From assembly GCA_036013055.1 (NCBI GenBank), contig DASCQM010000011.1, positions 6,180 through 70,179 on the forward strand: a stretch of DNA of 64,000 bases, given 5' to 3'. This DNA comes from SHYR01 sp036013055. GTDB taxonomy: Bacteria; Chloroflexota; Dehalococcoidia; UBA2979. Shown one piece after another: positions 18,852 to 26,899 of this stretch. Each line of letters opens with the position of its first letter. Position 1 is the stretch's first letter. The position numbers and the translations under genes are program-made. Under the pieces are notes generated by a model. The model saw only the letters and a list, made by a program, of their open reading frames with translations, made no database searches and was not told the origin of the DNA.

Positions 18852-19967
18852 TCAGCGGGCCGTGAAGCCGGACCAGATGTCGAGGACAGGCTTGGGGGTG
18901 CCGTCGTTCAGCCGCAGCGCGACGCTCTCGAATGCTGGCCCGCCAACGTCGCCGAGGTCGTGCTGGAACGACCAGAGCGCGAATCGTACGTCGAGCCCCC
19001 CGATCAGCTGTGCGAAGCGCAGCGCGAACGCGATCTGCTCGTCGGCCGACCCGCCGTACTCGGAGTCGGGAGCCGTCGAAAGCGGGCGCGACGGCCACCC
19101 GAGCTCCGTGAACGCGATCGGGAGATCCGCGCGCGCCGCCAGCTCGGCGTAGTAGTCGTCCGGCAGGTCAGACGGCGCACCGTAGTCGAAGTACGGGTGG
19201 GACGAGATAGCGATGAAGTCGATGCTGCCATTGAAGCGGTCGATCAGTTCCCAGCGAGGCTCGTGCGTCTCGCCGGAGAGGAAGCCGCCTCCGCGCAAGA
19301 ATTCGAACTGGAAGCCGGTGCCGACCTCCGTCTCGGGAGAGGCCTCGTTCACCGCTGCGTAGAGTTCTGGCCAGGCGGTGGCGAAGGCGTTGAACGCGGC
19401 GGGGAATTGCTCCCACAGGCGGTTCACCTCTGCGCCGATCACGATGAACGGCGGTTGCTGCTCACGGGCGATCGCGACTGCGGTGCGGGTGTAGCGCTTA
19501 ACCGCCTCCTGATCCGCCCAATCGATGGTGGGGTCGACCTTCCCGGTGCGCACATCCTCGGTAAACGTGCCGAGACCGACGACCGCCGAGAAGTTGTACT
19601 GGCGAGCTGCGGCTGCGCCAGCCTGGAAGACCTCCGGGATCTCACCCTGGGTCGCAATGTCGTCGAACCATCCGCCGTAGACGCCGAGCAGCGGCCCGCT
19701 CTCGTCGAGCCCCTCATACAGCGCGACCCAGTCCGCAGCCTCGCTACTGGGGAAATTGCGCGGGATCAGCCCCGCTGCGCCGAACTGCGTGCGAGCGGCT
19801 GCTGCGGCCTCGGCGTCGGTGACGACGCCCCCCGCGATGATTACGGCGACCGCGGAGTCTGCGGGCGCAGCGTCGGATGCGGTCTCGTCCGTGGCGGCGT
19901 CACACGCGGCCAGTAGCAGCGAGGCGGCGGCGAGGATCAGTGCGGTCAGGACTCGCGAGCGGGTCAT
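18852..19967 (-). CDS. Secreted lipoprotein with a clan-A glycoside-hydrolase-like TIM barrel
   Basis: A 371-residue protein with a signal peptide and lipobox (LLLAAC, residues about 16-21), then an Ala/Asp-rich linker. The body reads like a GH53/GH5-type barrel: LGVYGGWFDD, an acid/base candidate Glu in VIGAEVNRLWEQFP, ISSHPYFDYG, and a nucleophile candidate Glu in IAFTELGWPS, followed by ALWSFQHDL. This order (Glu after beta-4, Glu after beta-7) fits clan GH-A. The substrate is unknown; it may act on polysaccharide outside the cell. Not clearly placed in a CAZy family. Confidence 0.7.
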   Translation of the reverse strand: MTRSRVLTALILAAASLLLAACDAATDETASDAAPADSAVAVIIAGGVVTDAEAAAAARTQFGAAGLIPRNFPSSEAADWVALYEGLDESGPLLGVYGGWFDDIATQGEIPEVFQAGAAAARQYNFSAVVGLGTFTEDVRTGKVDPTIDWADQEAVKRYTRTAVAIAREQQPPFIVIGAEVNRLWEQFPAAFNAFATAWPELYAAVNEASPETEVGTGFQFEFLRGGGFLSGETHEPRWELIDRFNGSIDFIAISSHPYFDYGAPSDLPDDYYAELAARADLPIAFTELGWPSRPLSTAPDSEYGGSADEQIAFALRFAQLIGGLDVRFALWSFQHDLGDVGGPAFESVALRLNDGTPKPVLDIWSGFTAR

Positions 19968-20046
19968 GGCCTCACCGTACAGGAGCAGGCGGGCACCAGA
20001 AACTTGACGCGCGATCAGGGACGTCGATGGTGTCGGCGCGCTGCGG

Positions 20047-20180
20047 TTAGCGGCCGTCCGGCATGCTCAGCGTCGTACCTGCGTTGGAGAGCATGAACAG
20101 CGCGTCGAGGTGGTCGACGGTGATGAAGTCGCTGAATGCGGACGGGACACCGGGCAGGAAGATCTCCCAGCTCTGGTCGA
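20047..20180 (-). pseudogene. C-terminal fragment of an unrecognised gene
   Basis: About 44 codons on the minus strand ending in TAG/TAA-bounded sequence read like a genuine protein C-terminus (SWEIFLPGVPSAFSDF, then HLDALFMLSNAGTTL). Upstream of about 20180 the frame turns into the antisense of the methyltransferase fragment, so the N-terminus of this gene is missing. I do not recognise the family. It abuts the plus-strand methyltransferase fragment head to head. Confidence 0.4.
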
Positions 20181-20181
20181 C

Positions 20182-20587
20182 CGAGGCGATACGGCTGATC
20201 GAGGGGGCATTCCGGGCGCTTGAGGCCGGTGGGCAGTTGCTGTTGGAGCCGCAGACCTTCGCGGTCGTGAGAGGCGAGCAGGATGCCGAAACATCGTGGT
20301 ACTCAGCTTCGGCAGGGCTCTTCTCGTCAGAGCCGCATTTCGTACTCACGGAGCGCTTCTGGGACGAAGCTACGACGAGTTCGACGCAACGGTTCCTCGT
20401 GATCGATGCCGCGACCGGCAACATTGCCCAGCATGCGCTGACGAGTGAGGCCTACACCGACGATCAGCTCTTGGAGTTGCTTGCGGCAGCCGGATTCGAG
20501 GATGTGCGGCTGCTCCCCTCGCTGACCGGCGTCGAGGATGCCAATCAGGCCGCGTTTCAGGTTGTCGTCGCGCGCAAGCCCGCCTGA
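20182..20587 (+). pseudogene. C-terminal half of a SAM-dependent methyltransferase
   Basis: The reading from about 20182 matches the second half of class I methyltransferases: RALEAGGQLLLEP (post-motif III), LFSSEPHFVLTERFWDE, AYTDDQLLELLAAAGFEDV and a regular end at 20587. The SAM-binding half with motif I is absent, and the residues before 20182 are the antisense of the neighbouring fragment. A start could be forced at 20063, but the protein would lack its cofactor site. It is most simply a gene cut by the same deletion that removed the N-terminus of the minus-strand neighbour. Confidence 0.6.
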
Positions 20588-20591
20588 GCCG

Positions 20592-21032
20592 TCAGGATGG
20601 CAACGCACGCTCGATCTGGTCGAGGTGCTCCTCGCGGTGCCCCCAGCGACCGACCATGTAGCTATCGTCTGAGTTGAGAATCGCCGCACGAGCGTCCGGC
20701 GCGAGATTGGCGGCCACCTCATCGACCGCCGTCGCAGCGCTGACGGCGAGCTGTGCGACCGGTCGAGGGTCGGCAAGCACCGCCAGCCGCTCCAGGGCGG
20801 CGTTCACGGCGTCGTCACTGGCACCGCCGAGGAGTTCACCGGTCTCGGTGTAGTGGTGGAGCGCGGCCGCCTGACGGGTGTCCCAGAAGCCGAGGTGCGC
20901 GAGCGCGACCGCGACCGTCCAGCCACCGCCCAGCGAGATCCTCAGGTCCTCGTCGCTCAGCTTCGCGACAAGTTCGCGCAATCGCCGCGTCGATTCCGCG
21001 TTGTGCTGAAGATCCGTGTCGTCCGTCGTCAT
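20592..21032 (-). CDS. DinB / maleylpyruvate-isomerase-like four-helix protein
   Basis: A 146-residue protein with the DinB-superfamily layout: helix 1 ending in KLSDEDL, the WTVAVALAHLGFWD block (metal His) and the C-terminal HREEHLDQIE with a further His on the last helix. Members bind a divalent metal and often use a low-molecular-weight thiol, as in mycothiol-dependent isomerases. The particular reaction is unknown. It stands alone, convergent with the methyltransferase fragment (4-bp gap). Confidence 0.75.
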   Translation of the reverse strand: MTTDDTDLQHNAESTRRLRELVAKLSDEDLRISLGGGWTVAVALAHLGFWDTRQAAALHHYTETGELLGGASDDAVNAALERLAVLADPRPVAQLAVSAATAVDEVAANLAPDARAAILNSDDSYMVGRWGHREEHLDQIERALPS

Positions 21033-21093
21033 GTCAGCCCCCTACCTCTTCCGGTGATCGCTCGGGCAACCATGCTACCGGGGATGCAGACTG

Positions 21094-21621
21094 CTAGCTC
21101 GTGCCGCCCTCGCCTGCCGGGGGCTCACTCCCCGTGTGGCCCGCGAGCGTTCGAGCGTGCTCGATCAGCCCGTCGACGTCGAACAGCTCCGCCTCGATGT
21201 TCATGTGCTCGCCCGTCGCCGGTCGGATGCGCCATTGAATCGAATCGTAGTCAGCATCCTCGATCTCGACCGTCGCATCCCAGCGCACAGTGACCAGCTC
21301 CCGCCCCTCGTGCAGCGCGACCGCCGCCTCGCGCGTTAGCACCACCGCCGTGGCCGTGCGACGCCACGTCACCGCCACGACCGGCAGCAGCACGACGGTC
21401 ACGCCGAAGGCGAAGAGCCCGAAGCCCAGCGCCTCAGCCGACGACACCACGAGCCCCGCCACCGTCGAGACCAGCCCGACGAGGAAGGGCAGCACGAACG
21501 AGGCGTTGTTCCACCAGTGCGACTGGGTGACGTGAACGCTGACCACGTCGCTCATCGCCTCGATGGCGCGCGCGTCCGACGTCCGCACCTCGGGAACTGC
21601 CTCCGCAGGCGATTCATTCAT
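21094..21621 (-). CDS. Hypothetical two-helix membrane protein with a PH-like C-terminal domain
   Basis: A 175-residue protein. A hydrophilic N-terminus of about 38 residues is followed by two membrane helices (about 39-62 and 65-85) and then a soluble beta-rich part with TAVVLTREAAVALHEGRELV, WRIRPATGEH and a helix near the end. This resembles small bacterial membrane proteins with a PH-like (bPH) domain; the assignment is tentative. It diverges from the methyltransferase at 21684 with a 62-bp gap. Confidence 0.6.
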   Translation of the reverse strand: MNESPAEAVPEVRTSDARAIEAMSDVVSVHVTQSHWWNNASFVLPFLVGLVSTVAGLVVSSAEALGFGLFAFGVTVVLLPVVAVTWRRTATAVVLTREAAVALHEGRELVTVRWDATVEIEDADYDSIQWRIRPATGEHMNIEAELFDVDGLIEHARTLAGHTGSEPPAGEGGTS

Positions 21622-21671
21622 CGGAAAACTCTATCAGCGACAACTGATGAGGTCGCCGCCCTGCCCGGCCG

Positions 21672-21677
21672 TATAAT
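21672..21677 (+). promoter_or_regulatory. Consensus -10 element placed for a leaderless transcript
   Basis: A perfect TATAAT ends 6 nt before the ATG at 21684, so transcription should begin at or next to the A of the start codon. No Shine-Dalgarno is present. A -35 element is not evident. Leaderless mRNAs of this kind are common in Chloroflexota, Deinococcus and Actinobacteria. Confidence 0.5.
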
Positions 21678-21683
21678 CCCGCG

Positions 21684-22433
21684 ATGACCGCGCTCTACGA
21701 CACGCTCGGACTGAACTACTCGCAGTGGCGACGCCCCGACGCGCGAATTGCCGAAGCGATCCACGCCGCGCTCGGAGACGCGCGCTCCGTCGTCAACGTC
21801 GGTGCCGGCACCGGCTCCTACGAGCCGGCGGACCGTGACGTCACCTCCGTCGAGCCATCGCCCGTGATGGTCGCCCAGCGGCCCGCAGACGTCGCTCCGG
21901 CCGTGCGAGCGGTGGCTGAGGCATTGCCCTTCGCTGCAGATTCGTTCGATGCCTCGCTGGCGGTGCTGACACTCCACCACTGGCCCGACTGGCGGGCGGG
22001 CGCGGCGGAACTGAAGCGCGTCGCGCGTGGGCGTGCCGTCGTATTCACGCATGACTGGGCTGCGACGTCGTTCCTCGACTTCTGGCTGCTCCGCGACTAC
22101 CTGCCGAGCCTGGTTGAAGCGGGCAGCAAGGGCGCCCCGCCGATCGACGAGCTGTGTGCGCTGCTCGGCGGATCAGCCGAGGTCGTGCCGGTGCCGGCGG
22201 ACTGCGCAGACGGCTTTCTCTCCGCCTACTGGCAGCGTCCGGAGGTCTATCTGGACGAGGCTGCACGCGCGGCGATCTCGGCCTTCCACTGGATTCCAGA
22301 CGACCTCCGCGAGTCCGGCGTACAGCGACTGGAAGCCGATCTTGCGAGCGGCGCGTGGGCCGATCGCAACGCCAACCTGCTCGACCTTGATGCGCTCGAC
22401 CTCGGCTACCGGCTGATCGTCGCGGACGTCTAA
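21684..22433 (+). CDS. Class I SAM-dependent methyltransferase
   Basis: A 249-residue methyltransferase. Motif I is SVVNVGAGTGSYE (about residues 34-46), the acidic end of beta-2 is VTSVEPS, and FAADSFDASLAVLTLHHWPD is the Methyltransf_11 motif II block. The C-terminal half carries substrate determinants of unknown specificity (DYLPSLVEAG, SAYWQRPEVYLDEAARAAIS), a pattern seen in proteins annotated as ubiquinone/menaquinone-type or small-molecule methyltransferases. It is probably translated from a leaderless message. Confidence 0.87.
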   Translation: MTALYDTLGLNYSQWRRPDARIAEAIHAALGDARSVVNVGAGTGSYEPADRDVTSVEPSPVMVAQRPADVAPAVRAVAEALPFAADSFDASLAVLTLHHWPDWRAGAAELKRVARGRAVVFTHDWAATSFLDFWLLRDYLPSLVEAGSKGAPPIDELCALLGGSAEVVPVPADCADGFLSAYWQRPEVYLDEAARAAISAFHWIPDDLRESGVQRLEADLASGAWADRNANLLDLDALDLGYRLIVADV

Positions 22434-22557
22434 GCAGGTTGGCTGCACGTAGCCGTCGAACGATCCCGCGTACTGCTCTCTGCCCCGCTCTCGACGTGCA
22501 GCGAGCGACCGATCGCGTACACTCCGCGCGATTCAGACGACAGATACGCGAGGAACC

Positions 22558-23340
22558 ATGCAGAAGACCACCATCCACGAATCGATGACGTCGGCCGTCG
22601 CCGACATTCCCGACGGGATCATGCTGATGATCGGCGGATTCGCCGGCGCTGGCTTCCCGTGGAACCTGTTGACGGCGCTCTACAACCAGGGCGCGAAGGA
22701 CCTCACCACCGTCTCGAACGGCGTCGGCTTCCCGTCCGACCGCGAGGACGCACGAGGGCTCGGTGACTTCGTCGTCGATGGGCGCGTGAAGAAGGTGATC
22801 GCCTCCTTCACCGCTGCCACGCGACCCTCGCGCCCCGGTACCGCCGAGGTCGCGATCCGCTCCGGCGAGATGGAAGCGGACCTCTCACCTCAGGGCACGC
22901 TCGCCGAGCGCATTCGCTCCGGCGGCGCAGGCATTCCCGCCTTCTACACGCCCGCAGCGGTCGGTACCCGCGTCGCCGAGGGCAAGGAAGTGCGGACGTT
23001 TGACGGCCGCGACTATGTGATGGAGACGGCGCTCTTCGCCGATTACGCCTTCATTCGCGCGTCGAGAGCAGATACAGCCGGGAATCTCGTCTTCCGACGC
23101 TCGGCACAGAACTTCAACGACCCGATGGCGATGGCTGCCGAGCACGTGATCGTCGAGGTCGAGCATCCGATCGTTCCGGCCGGCGAGATCGACCCGGACC
23201 ACATCCACCTGCCGGGCGTCTACGTCGAACGCCTCGTCCAGATCCCGGAAGACGGCATCATCCGAGTTCAGCGGCAGGCGACGCAGTCGCCGGCGGCAGC
23301 GGCGGCCGAACAGGCATCCGCCGCAGTCGCGAGAGGGTAG
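22558..23340 (+). CDS. scoA: 3-oxoacid CoA-transferase, subunit A
   Basis: A 260-residue alpha subunit of succinyl-CoA/acetyl-CoA:3-oxoacid CoA-transferase. The N-terminal GGFAGAGFPWNLLTAL loop binds CoA, and AGIPAFYTPAAVGTRVAEGKE with ALFADYAFIRASRADTAGNLVF and MAMAAEHVIVEVE are the family blocks. It activates acetoacetate or a similar 3-oxo acid for beta-oxidation or ketone-body use; a 3-oxoadipate substrate is possible. A TACACT -10 candidate lies about 40 nt upstream and GAGGAA precedes the ATG. It is followed after 4 bp by subunit B. Confidence 0.92.
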   Translation: MQKTTIHESMTSAVADIPDGIMLMIGGFAGAGFPWNLLTALYNQGAKDLTTVSNGVGFPSDREDARGLGDFVVDGRVKKVIASFTAATRPSRPGTAEVAIRSGEMEADLSPQGTLAERIRSGGAGIPAFYTPAAVGTRVAEGKEVRTFDGRDYVMETALFADYAFIRASRADTAGNLVFRRSAQNFNDPMAMAAEHVIVEVEHPIVPAGEIDPDHIHLPGVYVERLVQIPEDGIIRVQRQATQSPAAAAAEQASAAVARG

Positions 23341-23344
23341 AGCG

Positions 23345-24022
23345 ATGGCCGATCAGCAACCACTGACACGCGAACAGATTGCCGCCGTGATCGCGCGGTA
23401 CCTCGAACCCGGCTGGATGGTGAACCTCGGCGTCGGCATGCCGATGATGGTCTCCAACTTCGTCTTCCCTGAGCAGGACATCATGTTCAGCTCCGAGAAC
23501 GGGCTGATCGGCTACAGCGGTGCGGCGCCCCAGGGCGAGGAGGACTGGGACACCGTCAACGCGGGCGGGCGGCCGATGACGATCGTCCCCGGCGCAACCG
23601 CCGTGCACCACGCCGACTCGTTCGCGATGATCCGCCGCGGGCTGATCGATGTCACCGTGCTCGGTGCATACGAGGTGGCGCTCGACGGCTCATTCGCCAA
23701 CTGGAAGACGAACAACGACGAATTCAGCAACCTCGGCGGCATCGGCGGCGCGATGGACCTCGCTGCTAGTGCGCAGCAGGTCTGGGTGACGATGGACCAC
23801 ACGACGCGCGATGGGCAGCCACGGCTGCTGGAGCAGTGCCAGCTTCCGGTCACGGCACCATCGGGGGCCACGCTCGTCGTCACCGACCGCGCGGTGGTCG
23901 CGGTGCGCGACGGCAGCTTCGAGCTGCTTGAACACGCGCCCGGCTTCAGCGTCGAGGAGATCCAGGCGGCGACGGGAGCACCGCTGGCGATCAGCCCGGA
24001 TCTCCACCAGATCGCGGTCTAG
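23345..24022 (+). CDS. scoB: 3-oxoacid CoA-transferase, subunit B
   Basis: A 225-residue beta subunit. The catalytic Glu is in SSENGLIGYSG, matching the ENGxxG signature of the family; GVGMPMMVSNFV, HHADSFAMIRRG and the NLGGIGGAMDL block follow. It forms the active enzyme with the product of the preceding gene; RBS AGAGGGTAGAGCG overlaps the upstream stop. No thiolase or 3-hydroxybutyrate dehydrogenase is adjacent, so the metabolic role (ketone-body or aromatic catabolism) is open. Confidence 0.93.
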   Translation: MADQQPLTREQIAAVIARYLEPGWMVNLGVGMPMMVSNFVFPEQDIMFSSENGLIGYSGAAPQGEEDWDTVNAGGRPMTIVPGATAVHHADSFAMIRRGLIDVTVLGAYEVALDGSFANWKTNNDEFSNLGGIGGAMDLAASAQQVWVTMDHTTRDGQPRLLEQCQLPVTAPSGATLVVTDRAVVAVRDGSFELLEHAPGFSVEEIQAATGAPLAISPDLHQIAV

Positions 24023-24054
24023 CGGGCAGCGTCCGTCACAGCCGGTGCGGTGGG

Positions 24055-25011
24055 CTACTCGTCGATGAGAGCGAAGTATCGCCCGGCGGGCTGGTCCGGA
24101 TCCGGTCGGTAGACGTAGCTGCCACCGGGCGTCAGCGCCTCCTCGTACAGCACTTCCTCGCGGCCATCGAACGTGATCGACAGCGCGTAGTTCTCCGTGA
24201 CCGGCAGGTAGAACTTCGCGATGCCCTTGCGATTGGTTCGCGAGGTGTTCAGACCCGCCACCAGTACCTCGGCGCCCGCGACCGGTTGGTCGTTCTCATC
24301 AAGCACCAGCAGCCGTGCGGTGCGTGACGGGACGAAGTGGACGAGGAAGAACTGTTTCAGCGGCCCGGCACGACCGGGAACGGACCCCGGCGGCATGTTG
24401 TCGAGCACGTCCTTCTCGTAGCCCACCCGCTTCGGCGTGACCCAGTCCGGGCCGTACTTGTACTCGAGGTACTCCTCGGGCGGGTTCGGGATGCGATAGG
24501 AACCGCCGTTGAACTCAACCTCGGCGAAGTCGGTGAAGAGGTGAATCGGGAACGGCACGCCCGGGTAGTGGGCGATCGTGCCCTCCACGACGCGGTAGCA
24601 CTGCCAGTCGATCTTGATGCGGTACTTCATGATCCGCACCGACGAATAGAGCCCGTCGTGCTCGACCTCGACGTAGCAGCCACCGGCGCGCAGCGCCTCT
24701 ACCGCGGGGTCGATGTCGTCGAGGGTGAAGCCGTGCATGTCGATGATCGAACCGAGGTCGAGGTCGTCGTCCCACTCGATCAGCGCGTGGTCGCGGTACG
24801 CGCCGAGACACGTCCCCTGCCGCAGGAAGAAGACCACGCCGAGCGCGTCGAAGATCTCCTTTACCTCGTGGAGCAGCTTCGCGGCGTTGCTCAAGTCCAT
24901 CGGCGGGATCGTGCGTTCGAGGTGCAGCATCAGCGCGGAGTTCTCGGCGTCGGTCGCCTCGATGCCGTCGTCGTTGGGGTGCTCGGGAGGCGGCAGGGTC
25001 TTGTCGGTCAT
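24055..25011 (-). CDS. LicD-like phosphotransferase with C-terminal Ig-like (carboxypeptidase-regulatory-like) domain
   Basis: A 318-residue protein. The start is ATG 25011, 17 bp after the stop of the fusion gene. Residues about 60-110 hold the LicD/fukutin core: LRQGTCLGAYRDHALIEWDD with the metal-binding DDDLDLG. LicD proteins transfer phosphocholine or a similar phospho-alcohol from a CDP carrier to a glycan. After about residue 225 a beta-rich segment (LLVLDENDQPVAGAEVLV, TNRKGIAKFYLPV) resembles a carboxypeptidase-regulatory-like fold. No signal peptide or membrane helix. Its place behind a cytidylyltransferase fusion strongly suggests it uses that enzyme's CDP product (inference). Confidence 0.82.
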   Translation of the reverse strand: MTDKTLPPPEHPNDDGIEATDAENSALMLHLERTIPPMDLSNAAKLLHEVKEIFDALGVVFFLRQGTCLGAYRDHALIEWDDDLDLGSIIDMHGFTLDDIDPAVEALRAGGCYVEVEHDGLYSSVRIMKYRIKIDWQCYRVVEGTIAHYPGVPFPIHLFTDFAEVEFNGGSYRIPNPPEEYLEYKYGPDWVTPKRVGYEKDVLDNMPPGSVPGRAGPLKQFFLVHFVPSRTARLLVLDENDQPVAGAEVLVAGLNTSRTNRKGIAKFYLPVTENYALSITFDGREEVLYEEALTPGGSYVYRPDPDQPAGRYFALIDE

Positions 25012-25028
25012 CGAGCGGCTGCGGGCGG

Positions 25029-26870
25029 CTAGAGCAGGGCCGCGAGCGCCTGCACGAGCTGGCGATTCTCCGCCGACGTGCGTGACGCGATGCGCAGGTA
25101 GCGGTCGGCCTCCGGCATGCTCTTCGCCGCGCAATCCTTAATCAGGATGTTGTGCTCGACGTAGAGGCGGCGTGCGAACTCCGGGCCGGAAAGTGGTGAA
25201 CCGGTCAGCTTGCAGAGGATGAAGTTCGCGTCCGGCTCGATCGGGTCGACGCCCGGCAGCGCCAGCAGGTCCGCGTACAACTCACTGCATGCCTCGCGCG
25301 TCAGGTCGCAACTCGCGGCGAACTCGCTACGGTAGCGTCCAACGGTGCGCAGGAACTCCTCCGCGAGGCCGTTGATGTTCCAGATCGGCAACGTGCCGCG
25401 AACGGCGTTGATGAACTCGCGATCCGCGCTCAGCAGGTAGCCGATGCGCAGGCCGGCGATGCCGAAGACCTTGCTCATGCTCTTGATGATCACGAGGTTC
25501 GGAACCTCCTCGACCATCTCCTCGACGCTTCCCGGAACACCGACTCGTGAGAACTCGATGAACGATTCGTCGACGATCAAGCGGCAGCCTGCGGGTTCGA
25601 GGCGACGCGCCAATCGCAGCACGTCGTCGCGCGTGACGGAGACTGCGGTCGGGTTGTTCGGCGTGACGACGACCGCCGTGTCGGAATTCCACTCGATCGC
25701 GGACTCGGCGAAGGCGTCGATGTCCAGCTCGAAGGTCACGGGGTCAAGCGTGAAGCGGTTCAGTCCGGCGGGGTCGATCACTTCCTCGTACTCGTTGAAC
25801 GAGGGTGTGGGGATCGTCAGCCGCTCAACGAACTCGCTACCGAGGATCTTGATCAGCTCAGCGGCGCCGTTGGCGACGGCGAGGTGGTCGGGGTTCGCGC
25901 CGGTCCAGTCGGAGACGAGGCGGGCGAGATCTTTCTGGGCGACCGGGTAGTTGGTGACGATCTCGCGCAGGTCGGCTCCGAACGCCTTGAGCATCGCGGG
26001 CGGCGGGAAGTGCATGTTGTAGAGATAGGAGTGGTCGGTGAAGCCGTAGCGCCAGTACGCCCCGTGGAGCTGCTGGATGCGGTCGAACTGCGCGTCGCCA
26101 TCGAGGAAGAGGAACTCAGCGGCGTCCTGATCGCGATGATCGTCGATCTCGTACCAGCGGCTCGCCGAGACATCGATGGCGGCGAGCTCGGTGACCGATC
26201 CGTCCGCGACAAAGTCGTGAAAGAGACTCTCGTAGTAGCGGTTGACGTGCCCCGCATCGATCGCGCTGCGCAGGCGCGGAACGAGCTGCTCTCGCAGCAA
26301 TTGCTCGCGCAGCAGGTAGACGTTGACGGTCTTGAATGCATCGCTCGAATCGAAGTCCGGCCCCTGGTCGGCACCGAGGATGAAGTCGGTGACGCGATGC
26401 TCGCCGTCACGTCGCACGACGGTGCCGGAGAGCGCGGGGTGATCGGGCGCGACGGCGGCGCTGCTGCGCGGATCCGCGAGCAGGGCCGTGATCACCTCCG
26501 GGTCGAATACGACGTCGGCCTCCAGCAGCAGAACGTCCTGATCGAGGTAGTCGCAGGCATCCCAGAGTGAGCGGATGTTGTTCGTCGTCTCGTAGTCGGG
26601 CGCCTCGACGTACTTGATGTCGACATCGGCAAAACAGGTTCCGATGCGCTCCCGGATCACCTCGCCCTTGTAGCCGATCACGATCACAGCCTCGCTGGTG
26701 CCCTGCGCACCGAGCGCCCGCAACGCGCGCTCCAGCAGCGGTTCGCCGCCGACCTCGACCATGCACTTCGGAATCTCCGCGGTCAGCGGCAGCAGACGGT
26801 TGCCCTTGCCGGCAGCGAGGATCACAGCACGGCGAACCGGCGGTGCGGCGTTGCTCGACGCGTTCGTCAT
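25029..26870 (-). CDS. Bifunctional nucleotidyltransferase (LicC-like) - PLP aminotransferase/decarboxylase (HisC/CobD-like) fusion
   Basis: A 613-residue two-domain protein; ATG 26870 gives the nucleotidyltransferase N-terminus, and the longer open frame upstream lies inside the neighbouring gene. Domain 1 (about residues 14-240): VILAAGKGNRLLPLTAEIPK is the NTP-transferase signature and EADVVF gives the metal Asp; closest in style to LicC-type cytidylyltransferases. Domain 2 (about 255-613): fold type I PLP enzyme with TPNNPTAV, DESFIEF and the Schiff-base Lys in IIKSMSKVFGIAGLRIGYL (about residue 466), as in HisC and threonine-phosphate decarboxylase CobD. A fused pair would both make and CDP-activate an amino-alcohol phosphate. 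No PEP mutase is nearby, so phosphonate chemistry is less likely. Confidence 0.87.
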   Translation of the reverse strand: MTNASSNAAPPVRRAVILAAGKGNRLLPLTAEIPKCMVEVGGEPLLERALRALGAQGTSEAVIVIGYKGEVIRERIGTCFADVDIKYVEAPDYETTNNIRSLWDACDYLDQDVLLLEADVVFDPEVITALLADPRSSAAVAPDHPALSGTVVRRDGEHRVTDFILGADQGPDFDSSDAFKTVNVYLLREQLLREQLVPRLRSAIDAGHVNRYYESLFHDFVADGSVTELAAIDVSASRWYEIDDHRDQDAAEFLFLDGDAQFDRIQQLHGAYWRYGFTDHSYLYNMHFPPPAMLKAFGADLREIVTNYPVAQKDLARLVSDWTGANPDHLAVANGAAELIKILGSEFVERLTIPTPSFNEYEEVIDPAGLNRFTLDPVTFELDIDAFAESAIEWNSDTAVVVTPNNPTAVSVTRDDVLRLARRLEPAGCRLIVDESFIEFSRVGVPGSVEEMVEEVPNLVIIKSMSKVFGIAGLRIGYLLSADREFINAVRGTLPIWNINGLAEEFLRTVGRYRSEFAASCDLTREACSELYADLLALPGVDPIEPDANFILCKLTGSPLSGPEFARRLYVEHNILIKDCAAKSMPEADRYLRIASRTSAENRQLVQALAALL

Positions 26871-26899
26871 CCTGAGTTGCTCCGCTCGCAGTTCGACTG

